Made by a program: the position numbers and the translations under genes
Notes under the pieces: generated by a model
What the model was told of the DNA's origin: nothing
Seen by the model: the letters and a program-made list of their open reading frames with translations, nothing else
The model's database searches: none
Shown: positions 1-9,107 of the stretch, piece by piece
Numbering within the stretch: the stretch's first letter is position 1
Layout: each line of letters begins with the position of its first letter
Assembly (NCBI GenBank): GCA_004352715.1
Contig: SCFE01000048.1
Span: 1,192,962 to 1,224,509, forward strand
DNA: 31,548 nucleotides
Reading direction: 5' to 3'
Source of the DNA: Hofstenia miamia
Lineage: Eukaryota > Xenacoelomorpha > Acoela

Positions 1-587
1 AGGTTTTCTCTCATCACTATAATGACTATTCTCGTTTGTTGTACTCTTGCCATTCGTACTGTGTGGTCAATCTGTTTTTGTAGATTCTTATTGTATTCCT
101 TTTCTCTTAGTACGTGTATGATCGTTAAGTTTTCTTCATCTAAATTTATCTCTGGGATTTTCGCTATCTGTTCCTTGTATGCCATGAGTGCTTGCGCCGT
201 TTCCAGTGTGAAATCTTCATTAAATGTCATGTGAATTGTACTTCTCATGTATGGCCTGTAGATCGTTTCATTTAGTTCTCGTGGGTAGCTAATTAATATG
301 TTAACTTTTGGCCGATTGTCTGCATCTAGTAGAATTGGCAAGATGCTCTCTTGCATTTTGGCGGTTTTCCTAATTAACGTTTTTGTTTCTGGAGACAATT
401 TCTCAAATGCATTGTGCCGTATTTTTGTGGTTGCCATGAAATAGGGGTGCAACGTTTCCCCATCGATTTTAGACATTTGCTTTTCTGTCTCTCTAGATTT
501 TACCATACACTCTAATGTTGTTTCTGAGGAGATATCTGTCTGCCTCATTCGTAAAGGCAATCTGCTGGTGCTCAGCTCACAGTCCAT
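1..587 (-). CDS. Unrecognised ORF downstream of integrase, partial
   Basis: An ATG at 587-585 opens a frame that runs about 195 codons to the window edge with no stop, so the C-terminus is missing. It overlaps the end of the integrase ORF by 11 bases, in the +1 frame relative to it. The product is hydrophilic and rich in Lys, Glu, Met and Thr. I see no signal peptide at the start, no membrane segment and no CCHC zinc knuckle. The segment around residues 150-180 is charged and could form a helix or coiled coil. Position after pol is where env-like or accessory ORF3 proteins lie in some Ty3/gypsy elements, but the visible part does not resemble an envelope protein. The uninterrupted frame beside an uninterrupted integrase suggests a recently active element. 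I recognise no family. Alternatives are an element-specific accessory protein or a displaced structural protein. Confidence 0.6.
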   Translation of the reverse strand, partial: MDCELSTSRLPLRMRQTDISSETTLECMVKSRETEKQMSKIDGETLHPYFMATTKIRHNAFEKLSPETKTLIRKTAKMQESILPILLDADNRPKVNILISYPRELNETIYRPYMRSTIHMTFNEDFTLETAQALMAYKEQIAKIPEINLDEENLTIIHVLREKEYNKNLQKQIDHTVRMARVQQTRIVIIVMREN

Positions 588-1408
588 GGGCACTCGCCTC
601 CTCGTGTTTGTGGTCAGGATTCCCTTGGTTGGTTGATTCCGCTTCACTCGCTTCTTGAGTAGCTGATGCATCCTTCTCTAATTTCCTAAATGCAGTTATT
701 ATATCTATATCCCATATTTCAGGGTTATATATAGTTTTATTTCTTGCAGCCCTCTGGGGTTGCGCTCTTCTTTCCAATTGCTCGTTTCCGATATCCGCTG
801 TGAATTCTTCCTCGAATTCCTCCTCCGGCAGGCTATCTAAATCACACATGTCGTACATAACCTCTTTGCCGTTTATTCGGCTTAATTTAAACTCGGCACT
901 TCCGTCTATCTTCGTTTCTTCAATGTCTGCCATTGCTCTTTTTAAATTTTGGAAGTGCAATAGTCTGCCGTTATCTAGCATGTATTCATTGTTCGGCAAT
1001 TCTTGCGTTATTGTGTGTGGTCCGGACCAAACTGTTTTTAATTTGCGAACCTGATTGGTGTCTGTTAGTTTCATTGGTGCGAATGCGTAGACTTTGTCGC
1101 CTACTTTATGCGCGTGCCCGTAAATTTTTTTATTATAGTTTCGCTGTTGTCTCACTGCTGATTTCTTCGTGTTATGGCATATTGTTTCGTGGATTGCTGC
1201 AATCTGTTTACGCAATTGATTTACGTATTCGTTATTCAAGGCTTTGCTGTAATCAGTGTATTGCATTGACAGTGGTGTAGCTGCCTCTCGGCCGAACATT
1301 GCTTTAAATGGGGTGGTTCCTGTTGTTGAGTGTACCGACGTGTTGTAAAAATATTCTATCATCTTGATCACCTCTCTCCATTTGTTCCTGCTGATCCTCG
1401 TTGTCGTC
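577..1408 (-). CDS. Ty3/gypsy retrotransposon integrase C-terminus, partial
   Basis: This is the 3' end of a pol ORF, open from the assembly gap to a TGA at 579-577, about 276 visible codons. Read inward from the gap it shows the end of the integrase core, with KWREVIKMIEYFYN followed by HSTTGTTPF and FGR, a standard Ty3/gypsy and retroviral-type signature. After a basic helical stretch there is a GPY/F-type module (VGDKVYAF, then VWSGPHTI and LDNGRLLHFQNLKR). The tail is acidic. Integrase inserts the element cDNA into host DNA; the catalytic DDE residues and reverse transcriptase would lie upstream, in or beyond the gap. The frame also reads through the GTG at 1371, so any start there is artificial. 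No stop or frameshift is visible, unlike every other element relic in the window. The tail overlaps the next ORF by 11 bases. Confidence 0.9.
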
Positions 1409-2408
1409 NNNNNNNNNNNNNNNNNNNNNNNNNNNNNNNNNNNNNNNNNNNNNNNNNNNNNNNNNNNNNNNNNNNNNNNNNNNNNNNNNNNNNNNNNNNN
1501 NNNNNNNNNNNNNNNNNNNNNNNNNNNNNNNNNNNNNNNNNNNNNNNNNNNNNNNNNNNNNNNNNNNNNNNNNNNNNNNNNNNNNNNNNNNNNNNNNNNN
1601 NNNNNNNNNNNNNNNNNNNNNNNNNNNNNNNNNNNNNNNNNNNNNNNNNNNNNNNNNNNNNNNNNNNNNNNNNNNNNNNNNNNNNNNNNNNNNNNNNNNN
1701 NNNNNNNNNNNNNNNNNNNNNNNNNNNNNNNNNNNNNNNNNNNNNNNNNNNNNNNNNNNNNNNNNNNNNNNNNNNNNNNNNNNNNNNNNNNNNNNNNNNN
1801 NNNNNNNNNNNNNNNNNNNNNNNNNNNNNNNNNNNNNNNNNNNNNNNNNNNNNNNNNNNNNNNNNNNNNNNNNNNNNNNNNNNNNNNNNNNNNNNNNNNN
1901 NNNNNNNNNNNNNNNNNNNNNNNNNNNNNNNNNNNNNNNNNNNNNNNNNNNNNNNNNNNNNNNNNNNNNNNNNNNNNNNNNNNNNNNNNNNNNNNNNNNN
2001 NNNNNNNNNNNNNNNNNNNNNNNNNNNNNNNNNNNNNNNNNNNNNNNNNNNNNNNNNNNNNNNNNNNNNNNNNNNNNNNNNNNNNNNNNNNNNNNNNNNN
2101 NNNNNNNNNNNNNNNNNNNNNNNNNNNNNNNNNNNNNNNNNNNNNNNNNNNNNNNNNNNNNNNNNNNNNNNNNNNNNNNNNNNNNNNNNNNNNNNNNNNN
2201 NNNNNNNNNNNNNNNNNNNNNNNNNNNNNNNNNNNNNNNNNNNNNNNNNNNNNNNNNNNNNNNNNNNNNNNNNNNNNNNNNNNNNNNNNNNNNNNNNNNN
2301 NNNNNNNNNNNNNNNNNNNNNNNNNNNNNNNNNNNNNNNNNNNNNNNNNNNNNNNNNNNNNNNNNNNNNNNNNNNNNNNNNNNNNNNNNNNNNNNNNNNN
2401 NNNNNNNN
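1409..2408. other. Assembly gap of exactly 1000 N
   Basis: The run of N is exactly 1000 bases, which is typical of a nominal scaffold gap rather than a measured distance. The left side ends inside a Ty3/gypsy integrase. The right side starts in (AT)n and a different, plus-strand transposase relic. The rest of the gypsy pol would normally need well over 1 kb, so the true gap is probably longer or the join is wrong. ORFs called across the N run are artefacts. Confidence 0.97.
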
Positions 2409-2430
2409 ATATATATATATATATATATAT
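2409..2430. repeat. (AT)11 microsatellite at the gap edge
   Basis: A pure AT dinucleotide run directly abuts the gap. Its real length is unknown because the assembly stops inside it, which probably explains the break. Confidence 0.95.
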
Positions 2431-2440
2431 GTAAGAGGTT

Positions 2441-2772
2441 GCCTGAAAAATGCTGCTGATATGTAATCTAGTTCCATATTAATGAGCAAACTTAAAGGCT
2501 AGACGGCTTTATATAGATCGCTTTGGATGGAAGGAATCAACCAATTCCATTGCCACCACGTTCTTTAGACATCATTGCCCTGATATTTCTGTTTATGGAG
2601 TTATATCAAAGATATCGTGTATCAAACAAAGGTACGGGATATTGCTACTCGAAACAAAGGATTTTTAATGTCATTGCAAACGTTGATGGATCTCTGGTAT
2701 AGTGAACAAGGCAAGAAACAGAGTACTTGATTCTCATCTTGCAACCAATGGTGACATATAGAGTTCTGTTAA
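2441..2772 (+). pseudogene. Degenerate DDE/D transposase, C-terminal part
   Basis: Translating in shifting frames gives ARRLYIDRFGW, then GRNQPIPLPPRSLDIIALIF, then pieces close to ATNGDI and HIEFC followed by TAA at 2770-2772. This follows the C-terminus of the invertebrate transposase family whose signature is PIPWPPRSPDLTPLDFFLWG, part of the IS630/Tc1/mariner superfamily. At least three frame changes and in-frame stops break it. The third catalytic acidic residue, expected in PLDFF, reads as Ile (ALIFL), so the copy would be inactive even if repaired. The N-terminal two thirds are absent or lie in the gap. A second relic of the same family lies on the opposite strand at 17258-17575. Confidence 0.75.
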
Positions 2773-4205
2773 ATACCTAATTTCTAAAATGAAACCAATC
2801 TGGTTTAAATATATCATAAACTGCGTTAGTAGTAAATTTATTTAATTTTAAAGAAAATTTGTCGACACTCTGTATTTTCCGGAATAATTTTAATAGATCT
2901 AGAACGTTTGCTATGCTATTTAAAATAATAATTTACACCAGCACATTGTCTTAAGAACCAGATTATTCTTGTAAATAGTCTTGCAAACAATAGTATAATA
3001 AACTGCATGCATGCTTAAAGGGTTGGTCATGGTCAGAAAAATAATTATTTAACCAATTGGCACCTGCACAATACGCGTTTGAATGATGTAATTAAGTCGC
3101 AAGAAGTTCAAACGTTCAATTACAGAAGGGTTTTCTAGCTAGATCGCGAAAACGGTCCCCTTCATATTTGGAATTTACTATGAAAATTTTAAACAATTTG
3201 CAATTGTTCTTAAAAATTGAGCCACTGTAAGTCTCTAAGCAGCAATTGCTTCGTCACAAGATACTTCATGAGCAAATGACACTTTCTATAAATTAATTTG
3301 ACTAGGTAATAATACAGAATTAGTTATCTTAGATATATTATTCTCGTTTCTGGAATAAAAAATTCTAGCTGTTTCATTGCTTCACTTAACCAATTATAAT
3401 TATATTACATTTGTACAAGTGTAAATGATCATAAATTAAGATTGATTCAATGTTTGAATAAAAGGCGAACAAAATTGCTGTTTTGAAAAAGTTTGATTAA
3501 CACGATTTCTGTCTATTATTACAGAAACAACGGTACTTTCACAACAGGCAATTGACTTGCCAATAGGAAGGAAAATGTAATTAAATAAAACATTTCAATT
3601 CTATTTAGAAAATGGTACAATATGAATTGAAAACGTCCTGCAGAAAGCAAACAACCAAATATTACACATAAAACTTTATTTGCCAATTTCAAAATATTAT
3701 CTCAAGCTTGTCAACCATGATAAATTGATGACGGTTTTACATATATTCCCTCTATTAGCAAGATAATTCCTTTAATTTTATCTTCTCGATTAGTAAAAAG
3801 TTTTTTAAAAACGGAATATCAATTATTGGTAATGTTCTATTTGTAAAACATTATATGCCTGAAACAAGAAAACACCAAACAATTTCGAATTTTCTTATAA
3901 AAACTTACGGAATTAAAGATTAATGGAATGCTGCAAAAAGGGCGTTTATTGAGTAACGCTGAAGGCTGTTTGCGATGTTCGCAGGTTCTACTTGTCTAGA
4001 AAAAGCCATGTAGTATCCACGTTTTGAATTTTCATTGTCTAAAATGTTTCTGTTCAACGAATTATGTATAAAGCTTCAATTCAATATCCAATTGGATGTT
4101 TTTAAATAAAAAAGGAGTATAGCTTTTATTATTCCACAATACGCTTTCACCTTAATAGGCAGTTTTGAAATGCTTTAAGAATTATGTATACAGTATACAA
4201 TCCAT
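2773..4205. other. AT-rich stretch without recognisable gene
   Basis: No open frame of useful length and no motif I can name. Slightly GC-richer islands near 3000-3180 and 3935-4020 may be old element pieces, but nothing in their six-frame translation is recognisable. Confidence 0.6.
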
Positions 4206-4209
4206 TTTT

Positions 4210-4526
4210 GAAAGTAAGAGCTCGTTTTCTAAGCTCGGCTCGTTTAAATTTTGAGAAAGTTCGGCTCGGCTTGCCACATAAAATCTTTCAGCTCGATATT
4301 TTTTCTTAAAAGTATTGGGTTCTAAGAATTTTTTACATAGTTCTTCCAATTACTTAATAAACATTTCTAAAATATGATTATATAAAAAACATATTGAATG
4401 AAAAAGTTAAAATAATCTGCATAATACAACTAACAGGCAGTACAATAAATTTGCATTGCTTAAAAATAAGTCCTTTTTGGCTCGTTATATATCAAATGCT
4501 CTGCTCAAGCTCGGATCGGCTCGTTG
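4210..4526. repeat. Two clusters of GCTCG/GGCTCG motifs flanking AT-rich DNA
   Basis: At about 4219-4275 the motifs AGCTCG, GCTCGGCTCG and GTTCGGCTCGGC recur, and at about 4480-4525 GGCTCG, AAGCTCGGATCG and GGCTCG recur in the same orientation. The segment between is plain AT-rich DNA. Two similar GC-rich clusters about 250 bases apart suggest subterminal repeats of a small non-autonomous DNA element, though they are direct rather than inverted, so this is only a candidate. Confidence 0.4.
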
Positions 4527-4555
4527 ATATATATATATATATATATACATATATA
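4527..4555. repeat. (AT)n microsatellite
   Basis: Alternating AT with one ACAT interruption, directly after the GCTCG cluster. Confidence 0.9.
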
Positions 4556-4679
4556 GCAGATGTTTTAGTGGATGAACAGCGAGTGTTATAGAAGTAATAG
4601 TTTGTTTTGTGAAAGTGTTTTGAAACTGGAAATTAGAAAGTGAAATGGTTTAGTTACTCAGAAGGAGAATAAGTATAAT

Positions 4680-4869
4680 ATATTGGTGGATATTTTAAGA
4701 AGCAAATTTAAACCTGTTTCATGTATAGTTTATGAAACTTTGTTATGGAATAGACGTCAAAAATCTTCAGAAACACTTTTGGAACTTCACAAAAACTTAT
4801 CCACAAATTCCGGTGGTGGTACTAAATGCATCATTGGCTAAATTGGCATTCATAGAAGCAATAACCTAG
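4680..4869 (+). pseudogene. Ty3/gypsy Gag capsid fragment, copy 1
   Basis: The first frame reads ILVDILRSKFKPVSC and continues through RRQKSSETLLELHKNL. After a frame change at about 4795 it reads KTYPQIPVVVLN and LAKLAFIEAIT, then TAG at 4867-4869. This follows the Retrotrans_gag capsid pattern (a DxLxxxF segment, then RxQ...E, then YP...L..L....F+.AL). Compared with copy 2 at 5767, this copy lacks 22 bases between LHKNL and the YPQ motif, which causes the frame change. It keeps the YET..WNRRQ segment that copy 2 lost. Inactive. Confidence 0.65.
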
Positions 4870-5757
4870 GGTAGGACGTATAACGGGCATGGACAAAGGC
4901 GTATGGGAATGCGCTTCTATATTACAGGCACGGGTCGGCCATATGAGCTTTCAATTTAGTAATGATTATTTGTCGCTGTTCGATGATCTTAATTCCTAAA
5001 ACTATTTGATTGAAAAATATATTTATCTATCAAGTTTATATATCTATCTTTTATATGTATTTTGTGAAACACTAAACTTCATGTAGATTTACAACAAAAA
5101 CTATAAAACAGAACATTAAATATTTTACCAAGCCACATAAAACAAACTGTATTCCTCTATTTTAGAAAACACCATTTCACTGTCATCTGATATCACATTG
5201 ATAAACATATCCTACTAAAGTACATAATATTGTAACATAAGAATCGTAAGTTGTTAATTTCAGAAGCTGTTCCATACCCTTTGAATAGAATTATTGCAAT
5301 TTACCCATTTTACAAGGCCACAGAAGCAGTGTAGTGATATATTATAAAAACAAAAGTCCCCGTTTCCAGTAAAAGATGAGCAAGATGACCACTTAAAGTA
5401 TTTTCATTGTTTGATGCGTTGTCAATTAGCGTTGTGATTTAATGCTGGATTTGTCAATGAATTCACAAAAGGTATTCATAAATCTTCTTCTGGAAATGGT
5501 ACTTAATTATGATGTTGTAGTTATAAAATTAGACTCTCAGTGATCCAACAAAAGTGCTTAATGTGGTTTTTGACGTAAACTACATTGATATGACCGTTTA
5601 GGTATGCATATGAATAATAGCGCACTAGCAGATTTTTTGATATTCAAGGTATTTTATTTAAGTAAAATTTAGCTGCGGGCATAACGGCTTGGGATATGGC
5701 CAGTCAATATACATATAAGTTTGCCCAAAGCAGTAAAAAGTGTGACCTAATGAGACT
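4870..5757. other. Spacer between the two Gag copies
   Basis: AT-rich with no nameable ORF. The first 80 bases (to about 4950) are GC-richer and may continue element sequence. The block at about 5683-5757, just before copy 2, is also GC-richer and probably belongs to the same retroelement. Confidence 0.5.
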
Positions 5758-5766
5758 GAGTATAAT

Positions 5767-6350
5767 ATATTGATGGATATTTTAAGAATCAAATTTATAC
5801 ATGTTCCAAGTATAGTTCGGAAAACTTTTGGAACTTCACAAAAACATTTTGGAGCTTGCTAGAAAGTCTTATCCACAAATGTTTGTGGTGGTACTAAATG
5901 CAACGTTGGCTAAGTTGGCGTTCATAGAAGCAATAATATTCAGATGTGAGGTACATGGTGAGAAGTAGAAATCCAACTGATATAAATGTGATAGCCTTAG
6001 CAGTAGAGAATACAAATGAAGTAGGACAAAGAAAATTTTTGAAAGTACATACAATAAAACAACATGAGAATGAGAACAAAATTAAACAAATGAAAAATGA
6101 AATCAGCACATTGTCAGAGAAAATAGATAAATACTTTGATTTATGTTATAGTACAAAATCCAACTCTGTACCAAAAGAACATAAATTTGAAGAAGTTAAG
6201 TCCCTAGATAATGTTTCATCCAAACCGGAATTTTGCCCAGATTCTGATTTTTCTCCACATTTTGTCCTTCAGAATCATCACAGTAAATTAGATGACACTC
6301 GTTGTTTAGATAAAATAGAAAATGATAAAGTTAACTCAGTGAAATATTAA
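5767..6350 (+). pseudogene. Ty3/gypsy Gag capsid to coiled-coil, copy 2
   Basis: This begins ILMDILRIKF like copy 1 and loses roughly 38 bases in the RRQ segment. It is then in frame from LHKNILELARKSYPQ through LAKLAFIEAI and CEVHGEK to a TAG near 5968. One frame over, an ORF of 134 codons (5946-6350) continues the capsid with NPTDINVIALAVENTNEV, the usual 'T..EAL..A...E' segment of Gag. A Lys/Glu-rich predicted coiled coil follows (about residues 37-65), and then a Ser/Asp-rich tail. No CCHC knuckle follows. Gag forms the virus-like particle of the retrotransposon. The long final ORF is therefore real in origin but has no start of its own. Confidence 0.65.
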
Positions 6351-6543
6351 AAAAAGGGTTTTAGTATGGATAAGTCAGATTGTGAAGTAAATAAAAATAT
6401 TAGACCAGTAGGTATTAATCACTTTGATTATTCTCTGTAAATTCGTTTTTTACTTTTTATCTTGACTTTATATTTTACTAAAACTTATGTGTTTCTAAAT
6501 TCGTTTGCGTAGTTGAGGGGCACCCAAACTTGGTACAACTTGA

Positions 6544-6875
6544 CTGGCATGCTCCCTTTAACTTAGGCCGTAGGTATACGCTAGGGTTTTTATTGCACTG
6601 CATTTCATTCATAACTAAAATTAAATATTTTTGCTATCGCCGAAATTGCATGAGATGAGAATTGCAGTGAGTTTATGCTTTTAACTTAGCACGTAGGTTT
6701 CACTCACTGCACCCAAGAGTTAGGGCTTCTTTATTCTTTATCTTAATTAGGGCGTTTGCTGTTAACAGCGGAGATGCTTTCTTACTTAATGCTTAGATAG
6801 AATAGATAAAAAATTCCTTGGTACGCTCCCACATTGCATCCATATGTGCAGAAGTATACGCTGGGTTTTTTACGG
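6544..6875. repeat. Degenerate motif present three times
   Basis: Three places share a unit resembling TTTAACTTAGnnCGTAGGT followed by TATACGCT: 6553-6590 (clearest), 6677-6712 (TTTAACTTAG and CGTAGGT, diverged after), and 6818-6875, which shares the flanks (GGTACGCTCCC and GTATACGCTGGGTTTTT). Spacing is about 125-150 bases. The surrounding DNA is GC-richer than average. It lies directly after the Gag relic, so it may be decayed LTR or untranslated sequence of that element or of another one. Confidence 0.45.
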
Positions 6876-7429
6876 TCTCTATGTTGTGAAAATATTGAAA
6901 AGATACACTCTAAAAATGTATTTAAAGACTTAGTTTTTTAAATTATTTAATTTTTGCCGAAAATATTTTGATTTAACCAATAAAAACAGTTTTAACAACC
7001 CGACGAGGACGTTCCACCATGCTCGCCCCACCTTAAACAAATGATTTTGTATTGCTTTGCTTTGACGACCATAAATTTTTAAGCTTGCTACGGGCCTGAC
7101 TCGCGCATTTATAGAGATTTGTTCAACCCCAACTTGATAGCAAATATTTTAGTTCACTTAAGGCTTTGTGCGGGGTAGCAACGTTCTTGGACCCCTCTAT
7201 AAAGACGTTTTCATTATTGCTAAAGGACACTGCAACAATGCGAAAATTCACAGGTGATATATTCAGTGATGTCCGTAACTGGACACTACAGTATTATTCA
7301 TTTATCAACTAAAGTTACAGAAGAACCTCAACCCAAGTGTTAGAGACAGTAGCAACTCTCAACTAAAACATCATTGTTTGATGCATGTTGAGTATTTGAT
7401 GATGATGATGATATCGTTTCTACTGACTC
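6876..7429. other. Probable element flank, no gene recognised
   Basis: GC-richer islands at about 6998-7035, 7080-7105 and 7165-7200 stand out from the AT-rich background and probably belong to transposon sequence. No translation is recognisable until the hAT relic begins. Confidence 0.4.
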
Positions 7430-7683
7430 TGGTGCACTAAACGAATATAAATTCTTGACAAAGCTGAGGCCTACAGATTGGCATTGCCGCCCACATGCGC
7501 GATCGTTGTTCTCACTTATTGTCAACAAAACCAAGAACACAATCCTCAACTATCTAAAGCTGCCGAGCAAGTGCTAATTTGACTTCAACAAAAAGTGAGA
7601 GAGACTTCTCAGAAGCAAGTCTGATCTGCGCACAAAAGCGCTCCCTACTTTCACCAGAGAAAATCTATGCTTTACAGGATTGA
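7430..7683 (+). pseudogene. hAT transposase dimerisation-domain relic
   Basis: Pieces in different frames line up with the C-terminus of hobo/Ac/Tam3 transposases: ALNEYKFLTKLRPTDWHC, then NPQLSKAAEQVL, then SERDFSEASLICAQKRSLLS continuing into PEKIYALQD and TGA. The conserved hAT pattern is a WW/WH segment, P.LS.LA..YL, then SER.FS.AG.I....R..L.PE. At least two frameshifts and a stop break it. The domain pairs transposase subunits. The catalytic part is not visible upstream. This differs in subtype from the hAT copy at 10187-10680. Confidence 0.7.
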
Positions 7684-8957
7684 TCATATTAAAATAGAAT
7701 GTTGTTATCATTTGTAAATTTATGTTTTCCAGTTAGTTTTTCTTTATCCTCATTTAAGTAATTTTCAAATATCAATTAACAATTATCTATATCTCAAATT
7801 TTATTTGGTTCAAGTTTTCCACATTTAATGCCAAGAAAAGGCTTCTACCAAACAATCATTCTTGAATAGATTAGATGATTTTGCAGTGCATTATCATAAT
7901 ACCATCAGCGCTATTCTAATTAGAAATAATTGTTAATGATATACTATCTATTCATGAAGAAGCCAATATATATATATATATAGTTTGCTTTTGTAATTAC
8001 TAAATTATTGTACACTTTGTAAACCTAGTTGTATCTAAAATATAATGCCTAAGCCGGCCCGGACCAGACAGCTTTGATATAGTCCCCCATAATGGCTACG
8101 TATAAACTACGGAACACATTTTAGACGGAATTTTCATATTAATTTATATATAATTTTCAATAATAGCGAAAATTGAAAATTACAGGCTTGCGGCTGCTGA
8201 TTAAGGAATCCACTGTAATTTGCTAAATGTAATGCAATTTATCCGTTTGATAATATTCATTATTGACGCATAATTTAGAGTGACTATCTTATTCTATGCG
8301 AAATATTTATACAGAATTAGTGTTTGCTAACGCAAACTAACTAAGATGTTCAATAAGGGGCTGGAACTTAACTCTGCTAGCGATTACCTTCTACATAGAT
8401 GAACGAAAAATTTATAAAATCCTAAGGGAGAATATTTATAAAGGAATATCATTTAATGTATTTGAGAAGCTTCATGAAGTATAAATTGGACTTCGTTAAA
8501 TCAATTTTGAAAACAGATGCTCACAAGGCGAATTCAATTAGAAATAGTTTCATTAAGTAAAACGAAGAAGAAAGAAAACAATTTCTTTATAGTTGCTACA
8601 AAGTATACAAAACATACTTCAACAAAAATGCTAATATATAACTGACAAACTTGTGTTACGAATATAACGTAATGCAAAGATATAAAGATTTGAGCAAATA
8701 TATACTTAATAAATATCAACAAATTCCCATTCATGTAATTTTCTTATACAGCCATAACGAATTTTTGAAAGTAATATTTCATTTAATGGATGAGCAATTC
8801 AAATTTGACTTATTGAAATTACGAAGTTGTGTAAATGAGAAATTTGCTTGATCAATATTGAAAATTTATTGCATGCATTTTAGGAATGGTCTTTGAATTT
8901 GGTGCCAATAGCTTTTGGAAGTATAACATTGTGTCAAACTTTGCTCTGGATAAAATT
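7684..8957. other. AT-rich stretch, nothing recognisable
   Basis: A pure-looking (AT)n run lies at 7966-7982. A GC-rich island at about 8047-8100 with AAGCCGGCCCGG resembles the GC-rich ends of hAT-like elements, but I found no partner. Overlapping ORFs of 66 codons on both strands at 8534-8851 have low-complexity composition and look like chance. Confidence 0.5.
7966..7982. repeat. Short (AT)n microsatellite
   Basis: Eight AT units in featureless AT-rich DNA. Confidence 0.85.
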
Positions 8958-9000
8958 AATATAATGGTAATAAAAATAATAATATTAATAATAATAATGC
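8958..9000. repeat. (AAT)n tract at the 3' end of LINE copy 1
   Basis: Imperfect ATA/AAT trinucleotides. A matching tract ends LINE copy 2, so it is most simply read as the element's simple-repeat tail. A second (AAT)n tract lies at about 9111-9165 inside the 3' UTR. Confidence 0.75.
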
Positions 9001-9045
9001 AAGTCAAAGCAAAACTTTTGCCAAAGGATAAAATTAAGCTGTAAG

Positions 9046-9046
<1 letters not shown>

Positions 9047-9077
<31 letters not shown>
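9047..9077. repeat. (AT)n microsatellite inside the LINE 3' UTR
   Basis: About 15 AT units between the two 3' UTR inverted repeats of LINE copy 1. Confidence 0.9.
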
Positions 9078-9079
<2 letters not shown>

Positions 9080-9083
9080 ACAT

Positions 9084-9107
9084 GGCCCACTGAATATTTA
9101 GTAGGCC
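9084..9107 (-). other. 24-base near-palindrome in the LINE 3' UTR
   Basis: The outer GGCC/GGCC arms, ACT/AGT and the AAT/ATT core pair. Only two of twelve positions fail (one C/A, one G/T that could wobble). Non-LTR elements of the L2/CR1 type often have a 3' stem-loop bound by their reverse transcriptase, and this could be such a site. That role is inferred. Confidence 0.5.

Noticed and set aside
22-1280. Plus-strand ORFs of 70, 84 and 115 codons
   Set aside because: They are antisense shadows of the integrase and of the downstream minus-strand ORF.
1330-2489. ORFs of 352-378 codons spanning the N gap on both strands
   Set aside because: They consist almost entirely of unknown residues from the gap and are artefacts.
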